A DNA stretch of 64,000 nucleotides from Sulfitobacter sp. DSM 110093 (lineage in GTDB: Bacteria; Pseudomonadota; Alphaproteobacteria; Rhodobacterales; Rhodobacteraceae): NCBI RefSeq assembly GCF_022788715.1, contig NZ_CP085167.1:2167001-2231000 (forward strand), read 5' to 3'. The notes under the pieces were generated by a model. The model had not been told where the DNA came from. It searched no databases and was given only the letters and a program-made list of their open reading frames with translations. The translations under genes were made by a program, and so were the position numbers. Of this stretch, positions 16,902 to 25,631 are shown in pieces; position 1 is the first letter of the stretch, and every line of letters starts with the position of its first letter.

Positions 16902-17555
16902 TTAGTCGCGCTGCGGCTTGTCATGGTCCATCTTGTGGTCCTTGCCGTGCCGCTTGCCATGCATTTTCTTCGCCGCTTCGAACTCTTCGGCGCTGATGCT
17001 GCCGTTCTCGTCCTTGTCCAGACGCTCGAACATCTTGGCGGGGTCGTGGCGCTGCGTCATTTCTTCCATCGACAGCTTGCCGTCGTCGTTGGTGTCCATA
17101 CGCTCGATCATGCGCTCGCCACCATTGTGACCACGCTTACCGTCTTTTTTACCGCCGTCCTTGTCACCGCGTTTCTCGCCGCGCTTTTCGCCCGCTTTGT
17201 CGCCGCGTTTGTCACCCATGGCTTCCAACTCAGACGCATCAAGGCTGCCGTTCCCATCGGTGTCAAACCGCTCCAGCATCTTGGCGGAACGATTTGCATT
17301 GCGCTCGGCACGACGTGCTTCGCCTGCGGCTTTCAGCTCTTCGCCGGTCACGAAACCGTCACCATCGGCATCAACCTTGGAAAAACGTGCCTCGGCGTGC
17401 GCTTGGAACTCGGCCTGTGTGATCTCGCCATTGCCGTCGGCATCAAGCTGTTGGAATGGGTTCTGACCGCCGCTCTGCTGCGCGAAGGCAGCTGCGCCAC
17501 CGAGTGCCAGCAAACCGCTGAGGGCTGCGATCTTCATGTTTGTACGAATGGTCAT
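16902..17555 (-). CDS. Secreted EF-hand calcium-binding protein
   Basis: A 217-residue protein with a signal peptide (ATG at 17555 with GAGGAG upstream; hydrophobic stretch IAALSGLLALGGAAAFAQ). It has five EF-hand loops that fit the DxDxDG pattern: DADGNGEITQAE, DADGDGFVTGEE, DTDGNGSLDASE, DTNDDGKLSMEE and DKDENGSISAEE. Between loops three and four lies a low-complexity segment of lysine, glycine and aspartate (near residues 110-140). The C-terminus is rich in histidine and lysine (MHGKRHGKDHKMDHD) and could bind other metals. It heads the sigma-factor operon. A calcium- or metal-responsive periplasmic buffer or sensor feeding that module is a reasonable guess, not shown. Confidence 0.85.
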   Translation of the reverse strand: MTIRTNMKIAALSGLLALGGAAAFAQQSGGQNPFQQLDADGNGEITQAEFQAHAEARFSKVDADGDGFVTGEELKAAGEARRAERNANRSAKMLERFDTDGNGSLDASELEAMGDKRGDKAGEKRGEKRGDKDGGKKDGKRGHNGGERMIERMDTNDDGKLSMEEMTQRHDPAKMFERLDKDENGSISAEEFEAAKKMHGKRHGKDHKMDHDKPQRD

Positions 17556-17772
17556 CTTGATACTCCTCGTTTTTTAAAGACCGTCTCACGCTTTTGCGCC
17601 GCGATCACAGGGTCAAACGGCTGGCGCCAGAACTTCCGTCGCAGGTTTGCTAACTTTTTTTCAGAAAAGCGACTCAACCCCGGCTTGCGCGACATGGCGC
17701 CGCAACGACAGCCTCGGGTCTTTTCATTTCACGCCTCAGGTTGCATCTATCTCCCAACCAAAGGATCGCCCC

Positions 17773-18189
17773 ATGTCACAGATACAGCAATTGGCCCCCG
17801 ACACTGTCGAGACGCAAGACAGCGAAGAGCGCCCCCGCCTGCCCGCCATGCTGCGCGGCTGGCGTGGCAAATGCCCCTCTTGCGGGGGTGGGCAGCTGTT
17901 GCACGGCTATCTTAAGGTGAATGACGACTGTGCCGTCTGCCGCCAAGAGTTCCACCACCATCGTGCCGATGATGGCCCTGCCTATCTGACCATCCTGCTC
18001 GTCGGTCACCTGCTGGCACCGGGGCTGCACATCGCCTTTGTGGTCTGGCGGCCCGAGCCTTTGACCCTGTTTACCATTTTTGCGGTTGGCTGCACGGCGC
18101 TGTCCCTCTACCTTCTGCCCAGACTGAAGGGGGCCATGATCGGCTTTCAATGGGCCAAAAGGATGGGCGGCTTCGGCGGCGACACCTAA
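17773..18189 (+). CDS. DUF983 family membrane protein
   Basis: A 138-residue protein. After an acidic N-terminus comes a cysteine knuckle typical of DUF983 (KCPSCGGGQLLHGYL, then CAVCRQEF), followed by two membrane helices (AYLTILLVGHLLAPGLHIAF and FTIFAVGCTALSLYLLP). The paired CxxC motifs probably bind zinc. Family members are frequent in alphaproteobacteria and are often found near cytochrome oxidase genes, but the neighbours here do not support such a role. AAAGGA lies 7 bases before the ATG at 17773. A NUDIX gene follows 43 bp downstream on the same strand, so the two may be co-transcribed. The molecular function is not known. Confidence 0.85.
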   Translation: MSQIQQLAPDTVETQDSEERPRLPAMLRGWRGKCPSCGGGQLLHGYLKVNDDCAVCRQEFHHHRADDGPAYLTILLVGHLLAPGLHIAFVVWRPEPLTLFTIFAVGCTALSLYLLPRLKGAMIGFQWAKRMGGFGGDT

Positions 18190-18231
18190 CGCGGCCCGCC
18201 CTTCGGCCCTTGACCGCCGGAGCATCGCCGC

Positions 18232-18927
18232 ATGACCATCGACAAGACCCAAATCCGCAACGCCGCCACAGTGATCGTGCTGCGCGACCGCCATGTGACC
18301 CCGCATATCCTGATGGGGCAACGTGGGGCCAAGGCGGCATTTATGCCTAATAAATTCGTTTTCCCCGGCGGTGCAGTTGATGCCACGGATGCGCAGGTGC
18401 CGCTCGCCGCGCCGGTGAACACGCTGTGTCACGGCAGGCTTTGCGACGATGCCGAACCCTCCTTGGCCCATGCCATCGCCGTCGCCGCCATTCGTGAGTT
18501 GTGGGAAGAGACCGGTCTGGTGCTGGGCCGCAAGGGCGCGTGGGAGGGCGATGTGCCCGCCGATTGGCGGACCTTCGCCGCCACCGGCCATCTGCCTGAC
18601 GCCTCTGCCCTGCAATTCGTGTTTCGCGCGCTGACACCTCCGGGCCGCCCGCGCCGTTTTGATGCGCGGTTCTTTCTCGTCGATGCCGAAGACATCGCCA
18701 GTGACCCCGATGATTTCGACGCCGCCTGTGATGAGCTTTCGCATCTGCAATGGGTGCCATTAAGCCGGGCGCGTTCCTTTGATATGCCCTTTATCACCGA
18801 GGTCGTGCTGGCCGAAGTCGCCGCCCGCGCGCGTGACACAAACCCACCCGCCTCGGTGCCATTTTTCAAAAACAACGACGAAGAGAGTCTTTTCCTGCGC
18901 CTGCACGGTCGCCCGATGACGGGTTAA
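18232..18927 (+). CDS. NUDIX hydrolase
   Basis: A 231-residue hydrolase likely acting on nucleoside diphosphate-linked substrates (possibly CoA or NDP-sugars). The catalytic helix is clear: AIRELWEETGLVLG, matching the REuxEExGu core. The N-terminal glycine side of the NUDIX box (FPGGAVD) is separated from it by an insertion of about 40 residues, as in the RNA/CoA-type subfamilies. GGAG lies upstream of the ATG. The gene ends in a TAA that overlaps the stop of the convergent EamA gene through the palindrome TTAA, leaving no room for a terminator. The substrate is unknown. Confidence 0.85.
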   Translation: MTIDKTQIRNAATVIVLRDRHVTPHILMGQRGAKAAFMPNKFVFPGGAVDATDAQVPLAAPVNTLCHGRLCDDAEPSLAHAIAVAAIRELWEETGLVLGRKGAWEGDVPADWRTFAATGHLPDASALQFVFRALTPPGRPRRFDARFFLVDAEDIASDPDDFDAACDELSHLQWVPLSRARSFDMPFITEVVLAEVAARARDTNPPASVPFFKNNDEESLFLRLHGRPMTG

Positions 18928-19844
18928 GTCGCCAGCACCAGCGCTAGGATCGACAGCGCCAGAACGGCCATCCCCGCCCATTCCCGGCGCGAGATCCTTT
19001 CGCGGAAGAACAGGGTCGAAGCGGCGATGCTGAGCATCAGCTCCACCTGCCCCAAAGCCTTCACATAGGCTGCGTTTTGCAAGGTGAAGGCGATGAACCA
19101 GCACAGCGACCCGCCCATCGAGGTCAGCCCAATCCAGACCGCCACCCGCCGCGCCGCCCAAATCCGGCGCATCTGCCCCGGTTCGCGAAGGCGCAGCCAG
19201 ACGGCCATGATCAGCGTCTGCATCAGCACCACCGCCGCCAGCGTCACGCCCGCACGCAGCAGCGGATCGTCAGAGGCCACGGCCAGCGACGCGCCGCGAT
19301 AGCAGACCGCCGAAATCGCGAACAAAAACCCCGAAGCAATCCCCAGCCCCGCCGCGCGGTTGCGGAGATCGGCCAACCGCAGCCCCTTGGCCTCGGCCCC
19401 ACCAGATAGAAGCAACAGGCCGAAAACCCCAAGTGCAATGGCAGCAAACCCCGCGCCCGAGACACCTTCGCCCAGTACGATCCAGCCCATCAGCACGGTC
19501 TGGATCACTTCGGTCTTCTTAAAGGTGATGCCGACGGCAAAGTTGCGTTGCTTAAACAGCAGCACCACGCAGACCGTCGCCATGATCTGCGCCGTGCCGC
19601 CCATCGCCCCGTACAGCCAGAACCCCGGCCCTAGCGAGGGCAGCGCCTGCCCGCTAAGACCCAGATAGAGCGGCAGCAGCAGCGCGATGAAGGGCGCAGA
19701 GTAGAGAAACCGCGCAAACGTCGCCCCACCTGCCGACAGCGTATCGGTCGCCAGATGCTTTTGCAGCATGAAGCGCCCCGTCTGAAACGTGGCTGCGGCA
19801 AGGGCGACGAGGATCCACAGATCGGGGGCGAAAATACTGTCCAT
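18924..19844 (-). CDS. EamA-family drug/metabolite exporter
   Basis: A 306-residue inner-membrane protein with ten predicted helices in two EamA repeats (first residues 5-140, second 150-300). The hydrophobic segments alternate with short charged loops in the usual way. Members of the family export amino acids, sugars or other metabolites; the substrate cannot be told from sequence. The ATG at 19844 has only a weak ribosome site. The stop overlaps that of the convergent NUDIX gene by four bases. No partner gene points to a pathway. Confidence 0.85.
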   Translation of the reverse strand: MDSIFAPDLWILVALAAATFQTGRFMLQKHLATDTLSAGGATFARFLYSAPFIALLLPLYLGLSGQALPSLGPGFWLYGAMGGTAQIMATVCVVLLFKQRNFAVGITFKKTEVIQTVLMGWIVLGEGVSGAGFAAIALGVFGLLLLSGGAEAKGLRLADLRNRAAGLGIASGFLFAISAVCYRGASLAVASDDPLLRAGVTLAAVVLMQTLIMAVWLRLREPGQMRRIWAARRVAVWIGLTSMGGSLCWFIAFTLQNAAYVKALGQVELMLSIAASTLFFRERISRREWAGMAVLALSILALVLAT

Positions 19845-19891
19845 AACAGCCTATAGGCCGAAGCAAGGCGGCAGTGCCAGCGCCGTCACGG

Positions 19892-20440
19892 TCAGCGCCT
19901 CATTTGCAGCGCACTGATGTCATAGCCGTTGAAATCCAAAATCTCTCGCGCCGCGGTGATCCGGTCTTCGCCGCCTGTCGCCTGACGGTCAAGGATCCAG
20001 CCGTAACCCCCTTCGGGGCTGCCGATGACGGCGGTGCGGAAGCCTTCATCGACCCAAAGCACCCAGAACGCACGCTCGGCCCCGCCCACGGCGGCACGCA
20101 TGGTATAGCGCGCCGGACCCTCTTCGCTCAGCGCCCAGAGGTCACGGCGGTCGGTGCAAGCTGCAGCAGCATCACAGACTTGGCGGTGCTTGATCAACGT
20201 TGGCCCCTGCGGCGCAAAGGTCACCGCGCGCAGATTGGCATCATTGGGAAAAGCCGCCCGGACCTGCCAATCGCCGCCAAACTGCGCCGCGTCATAGCGG
20301 CTGGTGGCCCCGATCACCGCCTCGGCATTGCGAAAACCGGTCTGCACGGGGGGCGGTTCGCTGCGGTTGCAGGCCACCAGAGCGCCGAGCAGCATAAGCA
20401 CAGCGACACGGCGCGCCCCATAGGATGCGAAACGGCCCAT
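19892..20440 (-). CDS. Lipocalin-like outer-membrane lipoprotein
   Basis: A 182-residue protein with a lipoprotein signal (VLMLLGALVAC, lipobox LVAC, lipidated cysteine at residue 24). The mature part resembles bacterial lipocalins of the Blc type: an FGGDWQVRAAFP segment corresponding to the GxW motif, and GYGWILDRQ resembling the conserved YxxILDR strand. Blc proteins bind fatty acids or lysophospholipids and act in membrane maintenance. The ATG shares one base with the stop of the upstream aldo/keto reductase gene (TGATG), so the two are translationally coupled. The lipocalin call is by pattern and needs a profile check. Confidence 0.72.
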   Translation of the reverse strand: MGRFASYGARRVAVLMLLGALVACNRSEPPPVQTGFRNAEAVIGATSRYDAAQFGGDWQVRAAFPNDANLRAVTFAPQGPTLIKHRQVCDAAAACTDRRDLWALSEEGPARYTMRAAVGGAERAFWVLWVDEGFRTAVIGSPEGGYGWILDRQATGGEDRITAAREILDFNGYDISALQMRR

Positions 20441-21483
20441 CAGTAAGGCATCGGATGGGATTTATGTGCCGCATCAAGGTCGGCCATCACCTCATCGCTC
20501 AGGGTCAGGTCGGCCCCGCCAAGCGCCACATCAAGCTGCTCAAGGCTGGTCGCGCCAAAGATCACCGAGCCCATGAAGGGCCGCGTCGCGCACCACGCCA
20601 GCGCCATCTGCACCGGGTCGAGCCCGTGTTTCTGCGCCACATCAAGGTAGGCGGCAACCGCCTCAAAGGCGCGGGGTGTGACGCGGCCCCCCAAATTTTC
20701 GTTCAGCGAGAGGCGCGATCCGGCGGGCACCTTGCCACCCTGATATTTCCCGGTCAGCAGCCCTGCGGCGAGGGGGGAGAAAGACAGCATGTCGATCTGT
20801 TCGTTCACGCAGGTTTCCGACACATCGGTATCGGCCAGACGGCACATCAGCGAATATTCGTTCTGCACCGAGATCGGGCGCGGCCCGCCCGTGCGCTCGG
20901 CCACGGCAGCCCATTGGGTCAGCCCCCATGCGCTTTCGTTGCTCAGACCAAATGCACGGATCGTGCCCCGCTCAACCTCGCGCTGCAGCGCGCCGAGGGC
21001 GTCTTCCATATGGGCCATGGTCTCGGCCCGGTTCTGGCTTGAGGGGTCAAAGGTCCAATTCTTGCGGAACATATAGCTGCCCCGGTTCGGCCAGTGAAAT
21101 TGGTACAGGTCGATGTAATCCGTCTGCAACCGCTTCAGTGACCCTTCGATGGCACCGGGGATCGTATCAGATGAGATCGGAGCACCATTGCGGGCATGTT
21201 GCATCCCCTCGCCGGAATGTTTGCTGGCCAAGACCACCTCATCGCGGCGCTTGTCGCGGGCAAACCACTGGCCAATGATCTCTTCCGTTCGGCCCACCGT
21301 CTCGGCGCTGATCGGGTTCACGGGATACATCTCGGCCGTGTCGATGAAGTTGATCCCGGCGTCGAGCGCGCGGTCGATCTGCGCGTGGCCCTCTTCGGCG
21401 GTGTTCTGGGTGCCCCATGTCATGGAGCCCAAACAGAAATGCGAGACCTCGATATCGCTTGAGCCGAGCTTGTTCATCTTCAT
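20440..21483 (-). CDS. Aldo/keto reductase (Tas-like)
   Basis: A 347-residue NADPH-dependent oxidoreductase of the aldo/keto reductase superfamily. The TIM-barrel catalytic residues are visible: DTAEMYPV (Asp and Tyr), VLASKHSGEG (Lys) and YQFHWPNR (His). The C-terminal cofactor segment is GSVIFGATSLEQL. Length and sequence match the Tas/YajO-like branch. Two start codons are close (21483 and 21477); GAGG stands 8 bases before the first. The downstream lipocalin-like gene overlaps by one base. Such enzymes reduce aldehydes and ketones, and the pairing with a membrane lipoprotein might point to lipid aldehydes, which is speculation. Confidence 0.9.
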   Translation of the reverse strand: MKMNKLGSSDIEVSHFCLGSMTWGTQNTAEEGHAQIDRALDAGINFIDTAEMYPVNPISAETVGRTEEIIGQWFARDKRRDEVVLASKHSGEGMQHARNGAPISSDTIPGAIEGSLKRLQTDYIDLYQFHWPNRGSYMFRKNWTFDPSSQNRAETMAHMEDALGALQREVERGTIRAFGLSNESAWGLTQWAAVAERTGGPRPISVQNEYSLMCRLADTDVSETCVNEQIDMLSFSPLAAGLLTGKYQGGKVPAGSRLSLNENLGGRVTPRAFEAVAAYLDVAQKHGLDPVQMALAWCATRPFMGSVIFGATSLEQLDVALGGADLTLSDEVMADLDAAHKSHPMPY

Positions 21484-21636
21484 CTTGTGGTCCTCGCTTG
21501 TGATTTGTCCGCAACCTAGCCGCCTGCCCGGCCTTCGCAAGGGCAATTGCCAAGAGCTAATCCCACGGCCCGGCAAAAATGCGGACCCGGCGCATTCGCG
21601 CTTCCGTTCGGGCAGCAATGGACGCAATGTGCCCTC

Positions 21637-22860
21637 ATGCGCCTGCTCATTTCCTTCGCCGCCCTGTTTTTCTCGGTCATCCTTTTGCAACTCTCCACCG
21701 GGGGCGTGGGGCCTATCGACGTGCTTTCTGGCGTGCAGCTTGGGTTTAGCCGTCAAGAAATCGGTATGCTCGGCTCGGCGCATTTTCTGGGGTTTTTCAT
21801 CGGCTGCTGGTGGGCACCGCGTCTGATGGGCAGCGTCGGCCACAGCCGCGCCTTTGCCGCCTTCACCGCTGCCGGGTCGATCGGGTTGATGGCGCATATG
21901 ATGGTGGTCGATCCATACGCATGGGGCCTGATGCGGGTGGCATCGGGCATGTGCGTGGCGGGCTGCTATACGGTGATCGAGGCGTGGATGCAGGCCAAGG
22001 TCACCAATGAGACGCGCGGGCGCACCATGGGCGTTTACCGGGTGGTCGACATGAGCGGTTCGCTCGCCGCACAACTGATCGTCGGCGTGCTCGCCCCGGC
22101 GTCATATGTCTCGTATAATCTGCTCGCCATCGGCTGCTGTGCCGCACTGTTGCCCCTGACGCTGACCAAAGTCCGCCCGCCAGAGACGCCCAACCAACCA
22201 AGGCTGCGCCCGCGGCTTGCCTTTGACCGTTCGCCTTTGGCGGCGGCGGGTGTCGTGGTGGCGGCGGTCTCAAGCGCGTCGTTCCGGATGGTCGGGCCGA
22301 TCTACGGCCAAGAAGTGGGCCTCAGCGCCACACAGATCGCTTGGTTCCTTGCCGCTTTCGTGCTCGGCGGGGCGCTGGCACAATATCCGATGGGGATTCT
22401 CGCCGACAAATACGACCGCCGCTGGGTGTTGATCTGGCTGTCGGTCGCGGCGATGGGCGGCTGCGCTGTCACGGTGATGGGCGCGGGCTATGGCACCATG
22501 GGGATCATGCTTTCGGCAGGGCTGTTCGGGGCCACGACCTTTCCGATCTATTCGGTATCTGCCGCCCATGCCCATGACTTCGCCAGTTCGGACGAGCGGG
22601 TCGAACTATCTGCCGCCTTGATGTTCTTTTTCGCCGTGGGCGCCATCGGCGCACCCTACCTTGCCTCTGTCCTGATAGACGGCTTCGGTGCATCGGCGTT
22701 GTTCGCGATGATCGCGGTGGCCCATGGGGTTTTGGTGATCTTCGGCCTAGCCCGGATGCGCGCCCGCCCCACACGGACCGACCGCACGCCTTACGTCTAT
22801 GCCCCGCGCACCACCTTCCTCATCGGGCGGCTGCTGGGCCGCACCCGAGACCGCGACTAG
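21637..22860 (+). CDS. MFS transporter
   Basis: A 407-residue major-facilitator protein with twelve predicted helices. The start at 21637 (MRLLISFAAL) places the first helix at the N-terminus; a longer frame from 21547 adds a non-hydrophobic leader. The cytosolic loop between helices eight and nine holds MGILADKYDRRW, the family's loop motif. The sequence resembles the YcaD/UMF-like branch. It is divergent from the aldo/keto reductase gene and precedes metG with only 72 bases between. Substrate and role cannot be inferred; no regulator is adjacent. Confidence 0.88.
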   Translation: MRLLISFAALFFSVILLQLSTGGVGPIDVLSGVQLGFSRQEIGMLGSAHFLGFFIGCWWAPRLMGSVGHSRAFAAFTAAGSIGLMAHMMVVDPYAWGLMRVASGMCVAGCYTVIEAWMQAKVTNETRGRTMGVYRVVDMSGSLAAQLIVGVLAPASYVSYNLLAIGCCAALLPLTLTKVRPPETPNQPRLRPRLAFDRSPLAAAGVVVAAVSSASFRMVGPIYGQEVGLSATQIAWFLAAFVLGGALAQYPMGILADKYDRRWVLIWLSVAAMGGCAVTVMGAGYGTMGIMLSAGLFGATTFPIYSVSAAHAHDFASSDERVELSAALMFFFAVGAIGAPYLASVLIDGFGASALFAMIAVAHGVLVIFGLARMRARPTRTDRTPYVYAPRTTFLIGRLLGRTRDRD

Positions 22861-22862
22861 AC

Positions 22863-22927
22863 TATTCCCGTCTTTTGCTGGCAACAGCGCAGCCCTTGCG
22901 ATAAGGCTGCGCCAAGCACCGGGAATA
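22863..22927 (+). promoter_or_regulatory. Nested inverted repeats in the metG leader
   Basis: TATTCCCG (22863-22870) pairs with CGGGAATA (22920-22927), and inside it GCGCAGCC (22887-22894) pairs with GGCTGCGC (22905-22912). The outer right arm lies 5-12 bases before the metG ATG and includes the only purine-rich candidate ribosome site (CGGGAA). Folding would therefore hide it. There is no evidence for a T-box or SAM riboswitch consensus. Confidence 0.5.
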
Positions 22928-22932
22928 TTGAT

Positions 22933-24645
22933 ATGACACGCCACCTCATCACCTCCGCCATCCCTTATATCAACGGGATCAAACATCTGGGTAACCTTGT
23001 GGGCAGCCAGCTGCCTGCCGACCTCTATGCGCGCTACCAGCGTGGCCGGGGGCAGGATGTTCTGTTCCTCTGCGCCACCGACGAACACGGCACCCCTGCC
23101 GAACTCGCCGCCGCCAAAGCGGGCAAACCGGTCGAGGAATACTGCGCTGAGATGTATGAAACACAGGCCCGCATCGCCGAAGGCTTTGGCCTGTCGTTCG
23201 ACCACTTTGGCCGTTCTTCCAGCCCGCAAAACCGAAAGCTGACCCAGCATTTCGCAGGCGCACTGGCGGATCAGGGGCTGATCGAAGAGGTCTCTCAGCG
23301 CCAGATTTATTCGCCCACCGACGGCCGCTTTCTGCCCGACCGCTATGTCGAAGGCACCTGCCCCAACTGCGGATTCGAGGACGCGCGTGGCGACCAATGT
23401 GACAACTGCACCAAGCAGCTTGACCCCGAAGACCTAATCAATCCGCGCTCCACCATCTCGGGCGCGACCGATCTTGAGATGCGGGAAACCAAACATCTGT
23501 TCCTGCGCCAAAGCAAGCTGAAGGACGAGTTGGACGGCTGGATCAATTCCAAGACCGATTGGCCCGTACTAACCACCTCAATCGCCAAGAAATGGCTGCA
23601 TGACGGTGAGGGTCTGCAAGACCGGGGCATCACCCGCGACCTGAGCTGGGGTGTGCCCGTGAAGCGCGGCGATCAGGATTGGCCGGGCATGGAAGGCAAG
23701 GTCTTCTACGTCTGGTTCGACGCGCCGATCGAATATATTGCCTGCGCGCAGGAATGGGTCGATGCGGGCAAAGGCACTGACTGGGAAAGCTGGTGGCGCA
23801 CCGACAAGGGCGCCGATGACGTGCGCTATACCCAGTTCATGGGCAAGGACAACGTGCCCTTCCACACGCTGAGCTTCCCGGCCACGATCAAAGGCTCGGG
23901 CGAGCCGTGGAAGCTGGTGGATTACATCAAATCATTTAACTACCTGACCTATGACGGCGGCCAGTTCTCCACCTCGCGCGGGCGCGGTGTGTTCATGGAT
24001 CAGGCGTTGGAAATACTGCCCGCAGATTACTGGCGCTGGTGGCTGCTCAGCCACGCGCCAGAGACATCGGATGCCGAATTCACATGGGAGAATTTTCAAG
24101 CCTCGGTGAACAAGGATCTGGCCGATGTGCTGGGCAACTTCGTCAGCCGCATCACCAAATTCTGCCGTTCCAAGTTTGGCGAAGCGGTTCCGGAAGCAGG
24201 GGAATACGGCGAGGCGGAGTACGCTTTGATCGAAGACATCACCGCCCGCGTCGCGCGTTACGAAACGCTGATGGAAGCGATGGAAGTGCGCAAATCTGCC
24301 GCTGAATTGCGTGGTATTTGGGCGGCGGGCAACGAATATCTGCAAGCCCAAGCGCCTTGGACCGCATTCAAAACCGATCCCGACAGGGCCGCCGCACAGG
24401 TGCGTTTGGCACTGAACCTGATCCCGCTCTACGCGGTGCTGTCCGCACCCTTCATCCCAAGCGCCGCTGCGTCGATGCTGGAAGCGATGAAGGTCGAAGA
24501 TATGCCTTGGCCCGACGACGTACCTGCGGCCCTCGGCAAGCTCGCGCCCGGCCATGCTTTTGAAGTGCCCGAAGTGCTGTTTGCAAAGATCAGCGATGAG
24601 GACCGTGAGAATTGGTCTGAACGCTTCGCGGGCAAGCGGGACTGA
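22933..24645 (+). CDS. metG: Methionyl-tRNA synthetase
   Basis: Charges tRNA-Met with methionine, 570 residues. The class I signature IKHLGNL is near residue 17, where other enzymes have HIGH. The zinc knuckle is CPNC then CDNC. The KMSKS-equivalent loop reads [13 protein letters not shown], a form I know from alphaproteobacterial enzymes, so its difference from the canonical KMSKS is not a defect. The protein ends after the anticodon-binding domain and lacks the C-terminal dimerisation domain found in E. coli. The leader contains nested inverted repeats. A strong terminator follows. Confidence 0.97.
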   Translation: MTRHLITSAIPYINGIKHLGNLVGSQLPADLYARYQRGRGQDVLFLCATDEHGTPAELAAAKAGKPVEEYCAEMYETQARIAEGFGLSFDHFGRSSSPQNRKLTQHFAGALADQGLIEEVSQRQIYSPTDGRFLPDRYVEGTCPNCGFEDARGDQCDNCTKQLDPEDLINPRSTISGATDLEMRETKHLFLRQSKLKDELDGWINSKTDWPVLTTSIAKKWLHDGEGLQDRGITRDLSWGVPVKRGDQDWPGMEGKVFYVWFDAPIEYIACAQEWVDAGKGTDWESWWRTDKGADDVRYTQFMGKDNVPFHTLSFPATIKGSGEPWKLVDYIKSFNYLTYDGGQFSTSRGRGVFMDQALEILPADYWRWWLLSHAPETSDAEFTWENFQASVNKDLADVLGNFVSRITKFCRSKFGEAVPEAGEYGEAEYALIEDITARVARYETLMEAMEVRKSAAELRGIWAAGNEYLQAQAPWTAFKTDPDRAAAQVRLALNLIPLYAVLSAPFIPSAAASMLEAMKVEDMPWPDDVPAALGKLAPGHAFEVPEVLFAKISDEDRENWSERFAGKRD

Positions 24646-24659
24646 GAAGAAACGATAGA

Positions 24660-24690
24660 ACAGCGGCTCATGACTATGGGCCGCTGTTTT
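24660..24690 (+). terminator. Intrinsic terminator of metG
   Basis: ACAGCGGC (24660-24667) pairs with GCCGCTGT (24680-24687) and is followed by TTTTT and a further T-rich run. It lies 15 bases beyond the metG stop. Confidence 0.85.
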
Positions 24691-24724
24691 TGGTTTTACG
24701 CTCTGAGCGTCGGCGTTTTACCAA

Positions 24725-25462
24725 TTAGTGCGGCAGAGCGCGCTTGGGTCGGCCCTGATGCCCTGTTCCTGTGGTTGGCGCCAAGCAATTGGCCGCAACC
24801 TCGGCCCCCAGAAACCGGATGCCCCGAACCGCACCGTCCGGAGCCAACACGGCAGTAAACGCGCCCGCGACAATCCGGGCGGTCTCCTCCCCCGGATGCA
24901 TCTCAAAACACCCCTGTTGCTGCGCACCATGCCAGATCTGCTGCACCAGCCTGCCGATCTTTGCCCCATCGCCCAGACGCGGCCCAAAGAGATCGGCGAT
25001 GTCTTGGCCTACCAAGCAATCCCCCAAACCATAAGTCACGCCGCAGGCCTCTTGATTGGCGTGGTGGACACGCCCCGCGTGATCAAACTCAATTTCAATC
25101 TCTGCGCTACACGCCTTGACGTAAGGAATGATGCGGCCCTTATCACCGTCCGTGATCTGAGGCCGAGAGCTACCATCTGCGTCTTGCTGCCCCACATTGA
25201 TGGTCTGGGGCGGGCCGTAGAGGTTCAGCCACAGAACGCGTCGCTTAGCGTCATAAACAATTCCGTGAACTGGTATCGCATCCAGCGCCATCCCTGTACT
25301 GGGCAGCGCGCTGCTATCTTGGGCAGACGCCCGGCAGATCCGGCGCAAAACCCTTGGCCATTTCAACCGCAAAGAAAGCCAAGCCAACACGCGCTTTCCA
25401 TGCCCAAATATAAACCTTTGCAAAAGGTTACCGTCCTTCACCACCACTTTTGACCCCGCCAT
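24725..25462 (-). CDS. Protein with a PAS-like C-terminal domain
   Basis: A 245-residue soluble protein. The first 100 residues are basic and unrecognised. Residues about 120-225 look like a PAS sensory domain (IEIEFDHAGRVHHANQEACG, then GQDIADLFGPRL, and a final strand VRGIRFLGAEVA), a layout common in methyl-accepting or regulatory PAS proteins. No kinase, cyclase or HTH domain is attached, so it would act as a stand-alone sensor or adapter. The ATG at 25462 has a weak ribosome site. It is divergent from the MHYT kinase gene, separated by 169 bp, so a shared regulatory role is conceivable. I prefer this strand over an overlapping plus-strand frame because of the PAS pattern. Confidence 0.6.
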   Translation of the reverse strand: MAGSKVVVKDGNLLQRFIFGHGKRVLAWLSLRLKWPRVLRRICRASAQDSSALPSTGMALDAIPVHGIVYDAKRRVLWLNLYGPPQTINVGQQDADGSSRPQITDGDKGRIIPYVKACSAEIEIEFDHAGRVHHANQEACGVTYGLGDCLVGQDIADLFGPRLGDGAKIGRLVQQIWHGAQQQGCFEMHPGEETARIVAGAFTAVLAPDGAVRGIRFLGAEVAANCLAPTTGTGHQGRPKRALPH

Positions 25463-25631
25463 ACCGCCGCAACTTCGTGCGGTCGCGCCTCAAGGACCGC
25501 TACCGGGGAACGTCTAGCGATAAGGTCTTACAGCCGGGTTAAAGCATGGGCACAGTGTAAACTTGCGAGGGCCATATTTTCGCCATATTCCCGCAGCAGT
25601 TAACCAAGTCTTAACATACGATAGGATTAGA

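Noticed and set aside
22933..24645. A defective MetRS because KMSKS is missing
   Set aside because: The equivalent loop (FSTSRGRG) is a variant I know from alphaproteobacterial enzymes, and all other motifs are intact.
24728..25453. A plus-strand open frame opposite the PAS-like gene
   Set aside because: It has similar length, but its protein is basic and arginine/proline rich. The minus-strand frame shows a PAS-like pattern and sits sensibly beside the kinase gene.
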